The notes beneath the pieces were generated by a model. The model saw nothing but the letters and a program-made list of their open reading frames with translations, had not been told where the DNA came from and ran no database searches. A program made the position numbers and the translations under genes. This document shows, one piece after another, positions 43,864-52,204 of a stretch of 64,000 bases of DNA. The number at the start of each line of letters is the position of its first letter. Position 1 is the stretch's first letter. This DNA is from Candidatus Sulfotelmatobacter sp. (GTDB lineage Bacteria; Acidobacteriota; Terriglobia; Terriglobales; Acidobacteriaceae): contig JADGNQ010000003.1 in NCBI GenBank assembly GCA_017883385.1, forward strand, positions 1 through 64,000. Direction: 5' to 3'.

Positions 43864-43974
43864 CTATCCCTGCCAAACATGCTTGCCGCAAACGCAGGGC
43901 ACACTTTCCGTAGGCTTTTGCTTGGTTAGTTGCTGTTTGCAGATCGGGCAGGGCTTAGTCATCGTGTAAATCAT
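43864..43974 (-). CDS. 36-residue zinc-ribbon protein
   Basis: A short gene reading MIYTMTKPCPICKQQ through SVPCVCGKHVWQG to TAG. Two Cys pairs (CPIC at residues 9-12 and CVCG at 27-30) with 14 residues between form a treble-clef/zinc-ribbon knuckle. GAGGAG lies seven bases before the ATG, the strongest ribosome-binding site near here, which supports translation. Such mini zinc ribbons are usually adaptor or nucleic-acid binding proteins. Its own upstream region is shared with no other gene. It is too short for most gene callers. Confidence 0.65.
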   Translation of the reverse strand: MIYTMTKPCPICKQQLTKQKPTESVPCVCGKHVWQG

Positions 43975-44308
43975 AGTCTCGCTCCTCGGTTCGTGGACGC
44001 GATACTCCAGCGTTCACATCGACGATTACAAAACACGCACGCCGATTCGTCTATCGGCTACCAGGATTACAGTGGCGCCAGTCCAGTAGATTGTCGTCTG
44101 GTGGTGCTCGGCCGGGTACCGCTCAATCCCACTAGTATTACTGTCTACTCTTGGCGCTTTAGAGTCTGGTCAATACGGCTCAGGTCGCTGGGGAGAATTC
44201 GGGAAATTGTGAGGCTGCGGAACACTAATTGCTGTTGAGTCTCAATGCGTATCTTGGGGCTTCTTGAACTGTAACTGGAAACGACCAGGTATGGGTGAGA
44301 GCTGACAC
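43975..44308. other. Intergenic region, nothing recognised
   Basis: About 330 bases upstream of the zinc-ribbon gene and downstream of the VWFA gene. No frame, terminator or known site stands out. Confidence 0.4.
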
Positions 44309-45424
44309 TTAGTGGACGGATTGGCCCGCGTAGTACCCACTCCGAGTGCGAACAGTTAGCTTGCGATGGCCTGGCGTCTGTGCTTTCACCTCGATGGCGC
44401 GGTATCCGCCATCTCGACCGCGGTTGGTCGGTTTGTAGCCGATCGTGTACTGACTGTGAATGTCGCGTGCTACGGTCCGAGTGATATCGTCAACTTCGTC
44501 CAGGCGTTTTGGGAAAAAGGCAACCCCACCTGTGACCTCGGCCAGACTCTGCAGTGCTCCGGTATCCGACTGCTGAAGTTCGTCCCCGAGCATTCCTATG
44601 GCATAAAGCGTCGGTCCATTCTCCTGCTGCAAACGACGCATTGCGGCCTGTAGTGTTTCCTGACTGGCATTGTCCCGGCCGTCCGTGATCACCAACAGGA
44701 CCTTTCGCTCCACACGGGTGTTGTTCTTTAAATGGACTGCGGAAGCCACGATGGCGTCATAGAGGGCGGTGCTGCCTTGCGCGGAGACCTTCTGGAGAGC
44801 TTTTTGGAGCAGGTCTGCGTCAGACGTGAAGTCCTGGTCGAGATAGGAATCCTGACCGAAATTGACCACGAAGGTTTCATCGCTGGGACCACTCGCTCGA
44901 ATCAGGTTGAGCACCGCCTGATTCACCTTGTCTCGCCTTTCGCGCATGGAGCCGGAGTTGTCGATTACGATGCCCATCGCTACCGGAACGTCTTCCCGGT
45001 GAAAGGACGTGGTCGCCTGTGGCACTCCATTCTCGAAGGCCGTGAATGCTGGCCGGCCGAGGCTGGTAACCAGACGCCGCTGCTCATCGACGACGGTAGC
45101 GTGCAAGATCACTTCCTGCACTTGCGTCTTGAACACGAAAACGGCGTCTTGATCTGCGGTCGGTTCGCTGTCCGGTTGCCCCTGCGCCGCCGCGTCATTG
45201 CTCTGAGGCGCTGGCGCGGCATCGGGCGCAGAGAGCGGTTGTGTGACGCCGGTTGGGGGAACCGGATTCGAAGAGGAGCTCTGACCCTCAACTTCAGTGG
45301 TTAGCAGAGTGAGGAAGAAGCACAGGCTGACAAGCATCACGCCGCACCACCGCTGGAACCCAGTTGAAGACACTGGAAACTGCTTTTCGTCGGTGTGGTC
45401 GTGATCATTCGCCCTAAAGCACAT
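44309..45424 (-). CDS. Secreted VWFA-related acidobacterial domain protein
   Basis: 371 residues. A hydrophobic signal or anchor (VMLVSLCFFLTLLT, about 30-43), a Pro/Ala/Ser/Gln-rich linker, then a von Willebrand factor A domain. The MIDAS metal site is complete: DNSGSMRERR (DxSxS), the threonine region GSTALYDAI, and ITDGRDNASQ. The pre-domain VILHATVVDEQRRLVTSLGR and the ending YTIGYKPTNRGRDGGYRAIEV are the signature of the acidobacterial VWFA family (TIGR03436-like), a strong taxonomic hint. ATG 45424 follows CGGAG. These proteins probably mediate metal-dependent adhesion at the envelope. Confidence 0.88.
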   Translation of the reverse strand: MCFRANDHDHTDEKQFPVSSTGFQRWCGVMLVSLCFFLTLLTTEVEGQSSSSNPVPPTGVTQPLSAPDAAPAPQSNDAAAQGQPDSEPTADQDAVFVFKTQVQEVILHATVVDEQRRLVTSLGRPAFTAFENGVPQATTSFHREDVPVAMGIVIDNSGSMRERRDKVNQAVLNLIRASGPSDETFVVNFGQDSYLDQDFTSDADLLQKALQKVSAQGSTALYDAIVASAVHLKNNTRVERKVLLVITDGRDNASQETLQAAMRRLQQENGPTLYAIGMLGDELQQSDTGALQSLAEVTGGVAFFPKRLDEVDDITRTVARDIHSQYTIGYKPTNRGRDGGYRAIEVKAQTPGHRKLTVRTRSGYYAGQSVH

Positions 45425-45718
45425 AAGTCTCCGTGTTCATGGTCCGAGTGCGAGAAAGATTTAGTCCAAACTGTGTCGACTTCTTCGTGTGGACCTGTCC
45501 CGTACCAAGACCACTCTTTTTGGTGCAACGGACGCGATTTCGATGGTACTGGCCGAGTCTGGGTTGCCTTGCGGCGGTAGGGAAGTCTGTGATGCTCGGA
45601 GCATGGTGGGGATATCTGCTCGAAAACGGGGTGCCAGGGGTCGCAAAAGAGGGTGCGCGAGGCATTTTTTGAGTGGTCGATCTCCATTTCGCGAGAACAA
45701 TCTGATTTACGAACAACT

Positions 45719-46525
45719 TCATTTCCCGCTAAAGCGATCTTCGACTCTGGACACGAACTTCGGTGTATGGCCTTTCACGATTTGCCGGAGGCCAGGCCCA
45801 AACTCCTGGAAGACACTGATTCCGGCGTCGCTGCCGACCGTTGAACCGAAACTGTTGAATGTCGCCAGAGTGGATCGCCGCGAATTCCGGTTGGAAGCAG
45901 AATGGGCAGCGACGGACGCCAGCAACCCGAGAAAATAGGTTGTGTTCAGCCTCTCCTTTCCGGAGCCATCATGCGTGACAAAAATGCGCGACGCTGCATA
46001 GGAGGCCCGGCCCACAAAGCTGTCACTAGTCGAAGGGTGATAGTGCGGGCGCAGTTCGAGGACTGATCGATGTAGGTATTTGCCAAAAAAGAGGCCGGGC
46101 TCGTCTCGAATGAACGCCAGCCGATACCGTGCAGTTAGGTGCCCGGGCTGCGATCTGGGAGTGAAGTATCTCAATTCTGCTTCCCGCAGTGGGCTCGCGC
46201 CCACGGTCAGGGGCGGCCCTGCTTCGTTGACGACAGTGTTAAATGTCAGCGCTACTGGTGACGGCTGCACCGACGATGGAGCATCAGGGAGCGAGTTCCG
46301 TGTTCGTTCCTGCTGCTGCTGCACTTCAGCGGAGTTTAGCCCGTCAGGCTGCAGTCCCCGAAGTAAGGCTGCTGAGGGACGGACCTGGCACCAAGCCGCG
46401 CAAGCAGCCCATAGAAAGAAACATGAGCAGGTAACCCGAATTGGTGCGGTTCGCCTCACGATAGCTCGGTCCGGCAAGGCGACAGGCAACCCCTGGGCTC
46501 GTCGGCGATTCGACTGGAAGCACAA
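45719..46525 (-). CDS. Secreted/outer-membrane hypothetical with LPDAPS motif
   Basis: 268 residues. A signal-like segment (TCSCFFLWAACAAWCQ) precedes NSLPDAPSSVQPSP, a motif I associate with acidobacterial envelope proteins. The remainder has amphipathic stretches (ARYRLAFIRDEPGLFFGKYL, YAASRIFVTHDGSGKERLNT, FNSFGSTVGSDAGISVFQEF) as in small outer-membrane or membrane-inserted proteins. Function unknown. A perfect palindrome TGAGCA-AGAG-TGCTCA lies 32 bases upstream of the ATG, the best of the candidate Crp/Fnr sites listed here, so it is probably regulated. Confidence 0.6.
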   Translation of the reverse strand: MCFQSNRRRAQGLPVALPDRAIVRRTAPIRVTCSCFFLWAACAAWCQVRPSAALLRGLQPDGLNSAEVQQQQERTRNSLPDAPSSVQPSPVALTFNTVVNEAGPPLTVGASPLREAELRYFTPRSQPGHLTARYRLAFIRDEPGLFFGKYLHRSVLELRPHYHPSTSDSFVGRASYAASRIFVTHDGSGKERLNTTYFLGLLASVAAHSASNRNSRRSTLATFNSFGSTVGSDAGISVFQEFGPGLRQIVKGHTPKFVSRVEDRFSGK

Positions 46526-46556
46526 TACGAGGCTAGCACTCTAGAGGACGAGCGTC

Positions 46557-46572
46557 TGAGCAAGAGTGCTCA
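46557..46572. promoter_or_regulatory. Crp/Fnr-type operator candidate (perfect palindrome)
   Basis: TGAGCA-AGAG-TGCTCA, a perfect inverted repeat with CRP-like 16-bp geometry, 32 bases before the minus-strand gene that starts at 46525. One of seven related sites between 46.5 and 52.6 kb. Confidence 0.55.
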
Positions 46573-46667
46573 TCGCGGAAAGGAGGGTGCATTGCCATTC
46601 TCCACTTAACAAGAATGGGCTCGAGACGCACTGCTGGCGGCACTTCCGAGGTGACTACGCGGGAGCC

Positions 46668-47264
46668 TCAGCGGGCGACATGCTGGTGAGACGTAATTAC
46701 CGCGATTGAATCGCGTTTGGACCTGCCTTCGAGCAGCGTGTTGTTCTTGTCGATAGTGATCCTCTTGGCCTGACCCAAGTCGGAGATACGAACCTTTGTT
46801 AGGTCGAGGTCTCCGGTGATGGCCTTGCCACCGGTGAGGGAGGCTATGTCCCGCAAGAGGTTCTTGCGTTGATCCCCGACGCCAGGTGCGCTGACGGCCG
46901 CAACCTGTAGCGGGCCGCGGATCTTGTTCACGACCAGAGCGGCCAGCGCCTCGCCCTCAACATCCTCTGCGATGATGAGCAGAGGTTTGCCACTCCCAGT
47001 GATTTGCTCAAGGAGAGGGAGCAGGTCTTTCTTGGAGCTGATCTTCTTTTCGTGAATGAGAACGTAGACGTTCTCTAAGGCGACCTCCATGCGCTCGGGG
47101 TCAGTGACGAAGTAGGGCGAGAGATACCCGCGGTTGAATTGCAGGCCGCCAACCAGCGATGTGCCAGTCGCTCTGCCTGGACTCTTCTTCCCGTCGCGGA
47201 TGGCGCGTTCTTCCTCCATACCCGCCACAATACAGTCGTTTCTCGAAGCAAGTTTCGCAGTCAT
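46668..47264 (-). CDS. Stand-alone GroEL apical domain ('mini-chaperone')
   Basis: 198 residues. From residue 40 the sequence is a GroEL apical domain (E. coli residues about 191-375): [42 protein letters not shown] and [13 protein letters not shown]. Polypeptide-binding residues are kept: Y47, S49, Y51, F52, L82, L85, L107, V111, V112. The equatorial ATPase domain and most of the intermediate domain are absent, and the first 39 residues are not GroEL-like. The start follows TGAGGT and lies 12 bases after the Crp/Fnr stop, so the two form one transcript. Isolated apical domains of GroEL bind unfolded proteins without ATP in vitro. A decayed groEL fragment is possible, but the intact frame argues for use. 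Confidence 0.82.
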   Translation of the reverse strand: MTAKLASRNDCIVAGMEEERAIRDGKKSPGRATGTSLVGGLQFNRGYLSPYFVTDPERMEVALENVYVLIHEKKISSKKDLLPLLEQITGSGKPLLIIAEDVEGEALAALVVNKIRGPLQVAAVSAPGVGDQRKNLLRDIASLTGGKAITGDLDLTKVRISDLGQAKRITIDKNNTLLEGRSKRDSIAVITSHQHVAR

Positions 47265-47276
47265 GTGCACAGAACC

Positions 47277-48305
47277 TCAGCTGCCGTACCTCACGGCATT
47301 TCTTCCGTAGGATTCTTGAATTGCTAACGTAGTGTTTCGCAAATTGCTCGCCGTCGAATTCGATCCGTTCACGTCCGGCGTCCCTATAAGACTGGGGAGC
47401 GGAGGCCTCATGGCACGTTCTTTATCGGGGCGTTCGCCCGGCTCTGCAGGTGGTTCAAGGAGTTTTTTGGCACGACCACTTGCATTCATCACCTGCGGAG
47501 ATCCGCTTGTTCCGTCGTCGTCGTGGAGTACCACGTTTAGCAGGGAGCTGTGGACATGCAGATTGTCTCCAACGTCGTAATTGATATAGCCGTGCTTCCT
47601 GAATCGGTTCATGAAGAAGCTGACCCGCGAACGCGTCGTCCCCACCATCTCCGCCAGAGTCTCCTGACTCAGCCTGGGGACCGACATTTCGGAGATTCCT
47701 TCTTTCCCGAATTTCGCCATCAACAGGAGAACGCGCGCGAGCCGCTTCTCGCTGGAATTGAAGAGTTGGTCGACCAGATCATCCTGATATCGAATGTTTC
47801 GCTTCAGCAAATACTTGACGAACGTGGCCGATAATTTTGGTTCCAGACTCAATGCACTCATCATCGCCTTCCTCTCAACATGCAGAAGGACGCAGTCTGT
47901 CATCGCGACGGCAGACGACATGCGAATGTGTTGACCAGCGAGACCACCCTCTCCAAAGAAATCACCTTCGCTTAAAATGCCAAGGGTTGCTTCTTTTCCA
48001 GCTTCCGACACAACGCTGAGCCTCACCTTGCCCTTTTGGACAAAGAACAATCCGTCCGTAGGATCACCCTGGGCAAAGATCGAATTCTTCTTTTGAACAG
48101 ACATCATGTTTCTACCCTTACCAATCGTTGAAAGAAAGGCGTGGGGATTGAAGTCTGGCTGTCTCTTCCCGGATATGATTTGCTTTACCAAAGGCCGTCC
48201 TAAGTCTGAGGATGTTGCCGCTCCAACTATGAGGGAAACTGCCAAATCAGGCTGGTCAGTAATGCTCACAAAAGAATGATTTCCGAGGAAACCCAAGCGT
48301 TGCAT
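47277..48305 (-). CDS. Crp/Fnr family transcription regulator
   Basis: 342 residues. Cyclic-nucleotide-binding-like domain about 65-180 (NSIFAQGDPTDGLFFVQKGK, LGILSEGDFFGEGGLAG) and HTH_Crp about 183-255 (SSEKRLARVLLLMAKFG, SQETLAEMVGTTRSRVSFFM). The recognition helix reads TTRSRVSFF where E. coli Crp has CSRETVGRI, so DNA specificity should differ from TGTGA. No Cys cluster for Fe-S sensing is seen. About 85 C-terminal residues are an extra, probably disordered tail. The first 40 residues are also unusual; TTG 48191 (after AGGACGG) is an alternative start that would leave an operator-like site at 48253 in its leader. Partner gene: GroEL apical domain. Confidence 0.88.
   Translation of the reverse strand: MQRLGFLGNHSFVSITDQPDLAVSLIVGAATSSDLGRPLVKQIISGKRQPDFNPHAFLSTIGKGRNMMSVQKKNSIFAQGDPTDGLFFVQKGKVRLSVVSEAGKEATLGILSEGDFFGEGGLAGQHIRMSSAVAMTDCVLLHVERKAMMSALSLEPKLSATFVKYLLKRNIRYQDDLVDQLFNSSEKRLARVLLLMAKFGKEGISEMSVPRLSQETLAEMVGTTRSRVSFFMNRFRKHGYINYDVGDNLHVHSSLLNVVLHDDDGTSGSPQVMNASGRAKKLLEPPAEPGERPDKERAMRPPLPSLIGTPDVNGSNSTASNLRNTTLAIQESYGRNAVRYGS
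48253..48268. promoter_or_regulatory. Crp/Fnr-type operator candidate inside the regulator's 5' end
   Basis: TGGTCA-GTAA-TGCTCA (its complement is TGAGCA-TTAC-TGACCA, like the site at 50667). It falls in the first codons of the long form of the regulator gene; if translation starts at 48191 it lies in the leader and could serve autoregulation. Confidence 0.4.
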
Positions 48306-48341
48306 TTCGTCTCAGGGTCCGCGAACTTGAACAACTGATTA

Positions 48342-48358
48342 GGACGTAGATCACGTCC
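48342..48358. promoter_or_regulatory. Inverted repeat GGACGT-N5-ACGTCC
   Basis: A 6-bp inverted repeat with a five-base centre, 37 bases before the regulator's first ATG and close to the operator candidate at 48374. Role unknown. Confidence 0.3.
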
Positions 48359-48373
48359 GAGAATTTGAGGAAG

Positions 48374-48389
48374 TGAGCAATCTTGAACA
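48374..48389. promoter_or_regulatory. Crp/Fnr-type operator candidate in divergent promoter
   Basis: TGAGCA-ATCT-TGAACA between the regulator gene (minus) and the DUF5818-like gene (plus). The flank AGGAA-x-TGAGCA is repeated at 49161, so about 25 bases are similar between the two copies. Confidence 0.5.
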
Positions 48390-48622
48390 GTAACGCAATT
48401 GTGCGATCAGTAGTCTACAGCCTGCTTTAGCGGGATGTCCCCCGCATAAAGTGGACGGCCATTTCAGGGCAGGCATGGGTTAGTGTTCGGCCAGCTTGGC
48501 GACGTTAGACCCTCACGCTCGTTCTCCATTGTGTCAGGAGTTTTGGGCCCAATCTGCTACCTCGTCAGTCTTCTCTACGTTCGTGGGAAATTCGGAAATC
48601 TGCTCTGGCCGAAGGAAAAATT

Positions 48623-49042
48623 ATGAAAAAACTGATGTTTGCTACGATGTCGTTCGTTTTGTTGACAGCCTTGGTATGTTTGGCTCAAGAGCCTGCGAAC
48701 CAGAACAACGCAAAAACAATCGCTACACCAGACAAGCCAGAGCAGAAGGCCGCGGCCAGCAAGACGGTGACCGGCTGCTTGCAAAAAGGTGAACAGGCTG
48801 ACAATTTTTCCATCACGGGTGAAGACGGAAAGACTTGGGACCTGAGCAGCACCACCGTCAAGTTTGATGAGCACGTGGGTCATCAAGTGACGGTCACCGG
48901 TTCCGCTCAACGTGAACCAAGAGCAACAGAAAAGGCCGAAGGAAAGAAAGAAGGCCAGATGGAGAAGGCGGCAGACAAAGAAGGCTATGGCGACCTGCGC
49001 GTGACCGATCTCCAGATGGTCAGTGAGACTTGCAGCAAATAG
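48623..49042 (+). CDS. Small secreted protein, DUF5818-like OB fold
   Basis: 139 residues; ATG follows AAGGAAAAATT. Signal peptide MFATMSFVLLTALVCLAQ. The core KTVTGCLQKGE, FSITGEDGKTWDL, HVGHQVTVTG is a small barrel found in many acidobacterial secreted proteins (DUF5818-like). The second half is rich in Lys/Glu, and one Cys is near each end (TGCLQ and ETCSK), which may pair. Followed by a strong terminator 22 bases on. An operator-like palindrome sits 234 bases before its start. Confidence 0.7.
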   Translation: MKKLMFATMSFVLLTALVCLAQEPANQNNAKTIATPDKPEQKAAASKTVTGCLQKGEQADNFSITGEDGKTWDLSSTTVKFDEHVGHQVTVTGSAQREPRATEKAEGKKEGQMEKAADKEGYGDLRVTDLQMVSETCSK

Positions 49043-49064
49043 CGGGTTCAACCAGCTATCCCCG

Positions 49065-49092
49065 AAGGCCAGCACTCAAGTGCTGGCCTTTT
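49065..49092 (+). terminator. Rho-independent terminator after the DUF5818-like gene
   Basis: AAGGCCAGCAC(T) pairs with (A)GTGCTGGCCTT over at least ten base pairs and is followed by TTTT. It lies 22 bases after the stop codon. Confidence 0.85.
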
Positions 49093-49166
49093 CGCTTGGG
49101 ACAACGATCGCGACAGGCAAGAGAGATTGGAAAAGGGTCTGACGCGCAACAGTTTATTTCAGGAAT

Positions 49167-49182
49167 TGAGCAGTTTTGAACA
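49167..49182. promoter_or_regulatory. Crp/Fnr-type operator candidate
   Basis: TGAGCA-GTTT-TGAACA, similar in core and flank to the site at 48374. It lies after the terminator and 57 bases before a possible 53-codon frame at 49240. Confidence 0.45.
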
Positions 49183-49239
49183 GTCGACAAAGGTGGAACA
49201 GCTGTAACTTCTCTTTTCAGGAAGAGATGTGAAGGAACT

Positions 49240-49401
49240 ATGCGGCCTCGACGGTCGTTTGTTCCTCTGGTGGCGCTGCGGGTATTAACAGACATCAAGT
49301 CCCTCGTCCTCCCGCCGCGCCATCTCTTTTTTTGTTCGGTCCGGGAGTCGCGCCAAGGCGGTCTGTTCGGGCTGTGCGCCATTTCGGGCTGTGCGCCATG
49401 A
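49240..49401 (+). CDS. Possible small ORF of 53 codons, uncertain
   Basis: ATG 49240 lies six bases after GAAGGA and reads MRPRRSFVPLVALRVLTDIK to a stop at 49401. The start arrangement and the operator-like site upstream are the only support; composition is not clearly coding and no family is recognised. The rest of the 49093-49423 interval shows nothing else. Confidence 0.2.
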   Translation: MRPRRSFVPLVALRVLTDIKSLVLPPRHLFFCSVRESRQGGLFGLCAISGCAP

Positions 49402-49423
49402 AGAGCGTACGGGCATCCGAACT

Positions 49424-50281
49424 TTAGAAAAGCTTAAATTCGACTTCAATACTGATCTGCACGGCCACCGGTCTTCCATCTTTCAAGGCGGGATCGAAGC
49501 GCCACTGCTGCACCGCCTCCATTGCCTTCGCATCCAGCCCGAACCCAAGTCCGTGGACCACGCGAATGTCGCGCGGATGTCCGGCTGCGTCGACAATCAA
49601 CCATAGCGTGCAAGTACCCTGCGTTTTCGCCCTGCGCGCTGCGTCCGTGTATTCAGGATCAGGCGTCGCAATTGCCTGGGGCGCCGAAATTCCGCCGCCT
49701 ACCTTAAACACACCACCACCGATGCCACCACCACTCCCGGCACCGACACCTGGACCGTGTCCAACCCCCACACCACCACCCGACCCGGATCCAATGCCAC
49801 CGCCCGAACCGGATCCATTCGAAGGCGGAGCCGACGGCATAGCCGTAGCTGAAGGAACCCCAAGATTTGGCATCTGATTTTCGGCGACGTGAACCTGTGG
49901 CGGAACAATGACGGTAGGTTCTGCCGTCAGCTTTGGCTTCATGTTGCGAAGCACAATCTGCGGTGGCGTGATCTGCACCATCGCGAACTTGGGGAGTCTT
50001 CCCTTGGGTGCTGGCAGTGGATCATGATCTCCTCCACCGCCTCCACCTCCGACAACCTTCTTAGCTGTTCGAAGTATGTATGAGTCGGGAGAAGGTGCAA
50101 TGAGGGTTATGATCTCTCTCTGCCTGACCTGCTGTACAACCTGATGTCCAACGGTCGCGCCCGCAACGATGACGCTCAACAGAACAACGTGAATGATCCC
50201 TGATCCCACCAAGCCGTTGGCACGGTAATTGTTGTATTGACCCCAGACTTGTCCCGCCGCGAAAGACGTTTGTGCTCGCAA
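49424..50281 (-). CDS. TonB family energy-transducer protein
   Basis: 285 residues. TTG 50281 is chosen because AGGAGG stands eight bases upstream. A single membrane helix at about 24-48 (VGSGIIHVVLLSVIVAGATVG) anchors it, followed by a Pro/Gly-rich periplasmic linker with long glycine runs, and the TonB C-terminal domain (PDPEYTDAARRAKTQGTCTL, DIRVVHGLGFGLDAKAMEAV, QWRFDPALKDGRPVAVQ). It should couple proton motive force to TonB-dependent receptors, one of which (61235) is in this window; ExbB/ExbD are not here. Divergent from the ice-binding-like gene, with two operator candidates between them. Confidence 0.88.
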   Translation of the reverse strand: MRAQTSFAAGQVWGQYNNYRANGLVGSGIIHVVLLSVIVAGATVGHQVVQQVRQREIITLIAPSPDSYILRTAKKVVGGGGGGGDHDPLPAPKGRLPKFAMVQITPPQIVLRNMKPKLTAEPTVIVPPQVHVAENQMPNLGVPSATAMPSAPPSNGSGSGGGIGSGSGGGVGVGHGPGVGAGSGGGIGGGVFKVGGGISAPQAIATPDPEYTDAARRAKTQGTCTLWLIVDAAGHPRDIRVVHGLGFGLDAKAMEAVQQWRFDPALKDGRPVAVQISIEVEFKLF

Positions 50282-50523
50282 CTGTAACTCCTCCTAATTG
50301 GTACGGCCATCGCCGGTTGAAATGTGAACCTCCCAGAACCGATCGCTGTGTACGGTGTTGCACAGCCCAGGACTTCGATCCGATCAGGGAAAGGCAAAAC
50401 TGATTGAGCCGCTTATCACCTGAGACTTCTGCTTCTGCGTGCCAGTGAAAAGGGCTGCGGACACACGCACGCTCGGTCGAGGTCTCAGCAGAATAGAGAA
50501 TGACAGAAGACCACAGCCAAGTC

Positions 50524-50539
50524 TGAGCAAGATCGCTCA
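50524..50539. promoter_or_regulatory. Crp/Fnr-type operator candidate (near match)
   Basis: TGAGCA-AGAT-CGCTCA, that is TGAGC-N6-GCTCA, 243 bases before the tonB-like gene start. One base departs from the TGNNCA right half. The 50282-50857 interval otherwise holds no gene that I can support. Confidence 0.4.
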
Positions 50540-50666
50540 CATGGGGAAGTACGGACTTGCGGTGGCTGAAAAATGGGGGCGCGGAAGATAGAAGATATTG
50601 GATGCAACTCGTTCGCGGGTTCGCTCTGGAGCGGCAGCTTTTCTTGGCTGACAAATAATAGCCAGG

Positions 50667-50682
50667 TGAGCAATTCTGACCA
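50667..50682. promoter_or_regulatory. Crp/Fnr-type operator candidate
   Basis: TGAGCA-ATTC-TGACCA, 176 bases before the ice-binding-like gene at 50858. Same half-site types as at 48253. Confidence 0.45.
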
Positions 50683-50857
50683 GACCGTCTTCGCTGCGGT
50701 GAAGATAATAAGGGCGAGGCTTTTCCCCCAGGTGATCCGTACGAGCCTTGCTTCCTCGCTTGCGTCGGCTCCGATCCGCCCCGGACAAGCATGAGACTCT
50801 TCGTTACTCGGTGTGTCCCCCGTCCGAATTCGCCAAGGTTTTCGTGAAAGGACTCGT

Positions 50858-52204
50858 ATGTCAATCCGTCAGTTCTCCAGAATTGCAGTTGCCTTGCTGG
50901 TCGTGGCGTTTCTGATTTCTTGTAGTGGTGTTCACACCTCACCTGCTTCGATCGCTTCCGATGCTCCCGTGGTATCGATGGTGGTTCCTCAAAGCAACGG
51001 AGTAGGCACCAACCGTGAGATTGCTGTGGTGTTCAGCAAGCCCATGGATCCGGCAAGCATCAACGCGAGTACCTTTGTGATTGCTGGTGCTACCGGCACA
51101 GTCACCTACGACGCAACCAACATGATTGGCGGATTCATGCCCTCGCCTGACCTCGCCGCCAATGTCACGTACAACGCGCGCATCACTGTGGGGGCCAAGG
51201 ACGTGAGCGGAACTCCACTTGCCGCGCCCTTTGATTTCTCCTTCACTGCCCGCCCAACCACAGACACTTCTGCCCCGTACGTGATTGCCGTCAATGTCGT
51301 CGCGGGTGCCACATGCGTGCCGCAGGACCAGAAGATCGTAGCCACGTTTGACGAGCAGATGGACTCACTCACCATCAATACCAGCACATTCTTCATTCAA
51401 GGTGTGGCCGGCACCGTAACCTATGACGTGGTTACTCAGAAGGCCACTTTTACGCCCTCGGCTAGCCTGGCAGCGAACACGAAGTTCACCATCGTGGTCA
51501 CCGCCGGAGCCAAGGACATGGGCGGAGTGCCGGTTGCGCCACTTCAACAGACTTTTACCACCGGTCCGTGCCAGGGCGGTGGAACTCAGCCTGTAGCACT
51601 TTGTCCTAACATAGGAGCTTTCTCGGTCTTGGCCGGAAGCACCGTGACCAACACCGGTTCTACGGTGGTCTCCGGCGATGTTGGAGTCAGCCCAGGTACG
51701 GCCGTGACTGGCTTTCCGCCAGGACTGGCGGGCGGGACGATCCATATCGCGGACGGTGCCGCAGGCCTAGCCCAAGCGACCTTGACGGCTGGGTATATCG
51801 ATGCTGCCGGACGATCGGGTGGCACTTCGGTGGCCGGAGATTTGGTTGGGCAGACACTTACCGCTGGTGTCTATAAATCGACGTCGTCCCTGGCAAACTC
51901 CGGAGACGTTACTCTCGATGCTCAAGGCAATTCGGATGCGGTGTTCATTTTCCAGATATCGTCTACGCTCACAACGGGGAGCGGCAGCCATGTTGTCCTG
52001 GCTAACGGTGCCAAGGCCTGCAATGTCTTCTGGCAGGTTGGCAGCTCAGCGACCCTAGGAACAAACTCTGTATTCAAGGGAAACATATTGGCGTTGACGT
52101 CAATCACGATTACCACCGGCGTCAATCTGGAGGGCAGAGCGCTGGCGAGGAATGGCGCGGTTACGTTGGACACTGATGTTATTACCGGCTGCGCCTGTCA
52201 GTGA
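50858..52204 (+). CDS. Ice-binding-like (DUF3494) lipoprotein with two Ig-like domains
   Basis: ATG 50858 follows AAAGGA; 448 residues. Lipoprotein signal ending LISCSG. Two Big_5-type Ig domains (about 38-130 and 137-232; VVFSKPMDPASINASTF and ATFDEQMDSLTINTSTF), then a DUF3494 ice-binding-like beta-helix (about 242-445: AFSVLAGSTVTNTGSTVVSG, DVGVSPGTAVTGFPPG, VFIFQISSTLTTGSGSHVVL, GNILALTSITITTGVNLEGR). The domain caps ice crystals in psychrophiles but is also used as a general adhesin module. Tethered at the outer membrane by lipid, with Ig stalk domains. Preceded by an operator-like palindrome. Confidence 0.88.
   Translation: MSIRQFSRIAVALLVVAFLISCSGVHTSPASIASDAPVVSMVVPQSNGVGTNREIAVVFSKPMDPASINASTFVIAGATGTVTYDATNMIGGFMPSPDLAANVTYNARITVGAKDVSGTPLAAPFDFSFTARPTTDTSAPYVIAVNVVAGATCVPQDQKIVATFDEQMDSLTINTSTFFIQGVAGTVTYDVVTQKATFTPSASLAANTKFTIVVTAGAKDMGGVPVAPLQQTFTTGPCQGGGTQPVALCPNIGAFSVLAGSTVTNTGSTVVSGDVGVSPGTAVTGFPPGLAGGTIHIADGAAGLAQATLTAGYIDAAGRSGGTSVAGDLVGQTLTAGVYKSTSSLANSGDVTLDAQGNSDAVFIFQISSTLTTGSGSHVVLANGAKACNVFWQVGSSATLGTNSVFKGNILALTSITITTGVNLEGRALARNGAVTLDTDVITGCACQ

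Noticed and set aside
45595-45607. ATGCTC-G-GAGCAT palindrome as a further Crp/Fnr site
   Set aside because: The half-site spacing is different from the TGNNCA-N4-TGNNCA sites, and it is not placed at a promoter.
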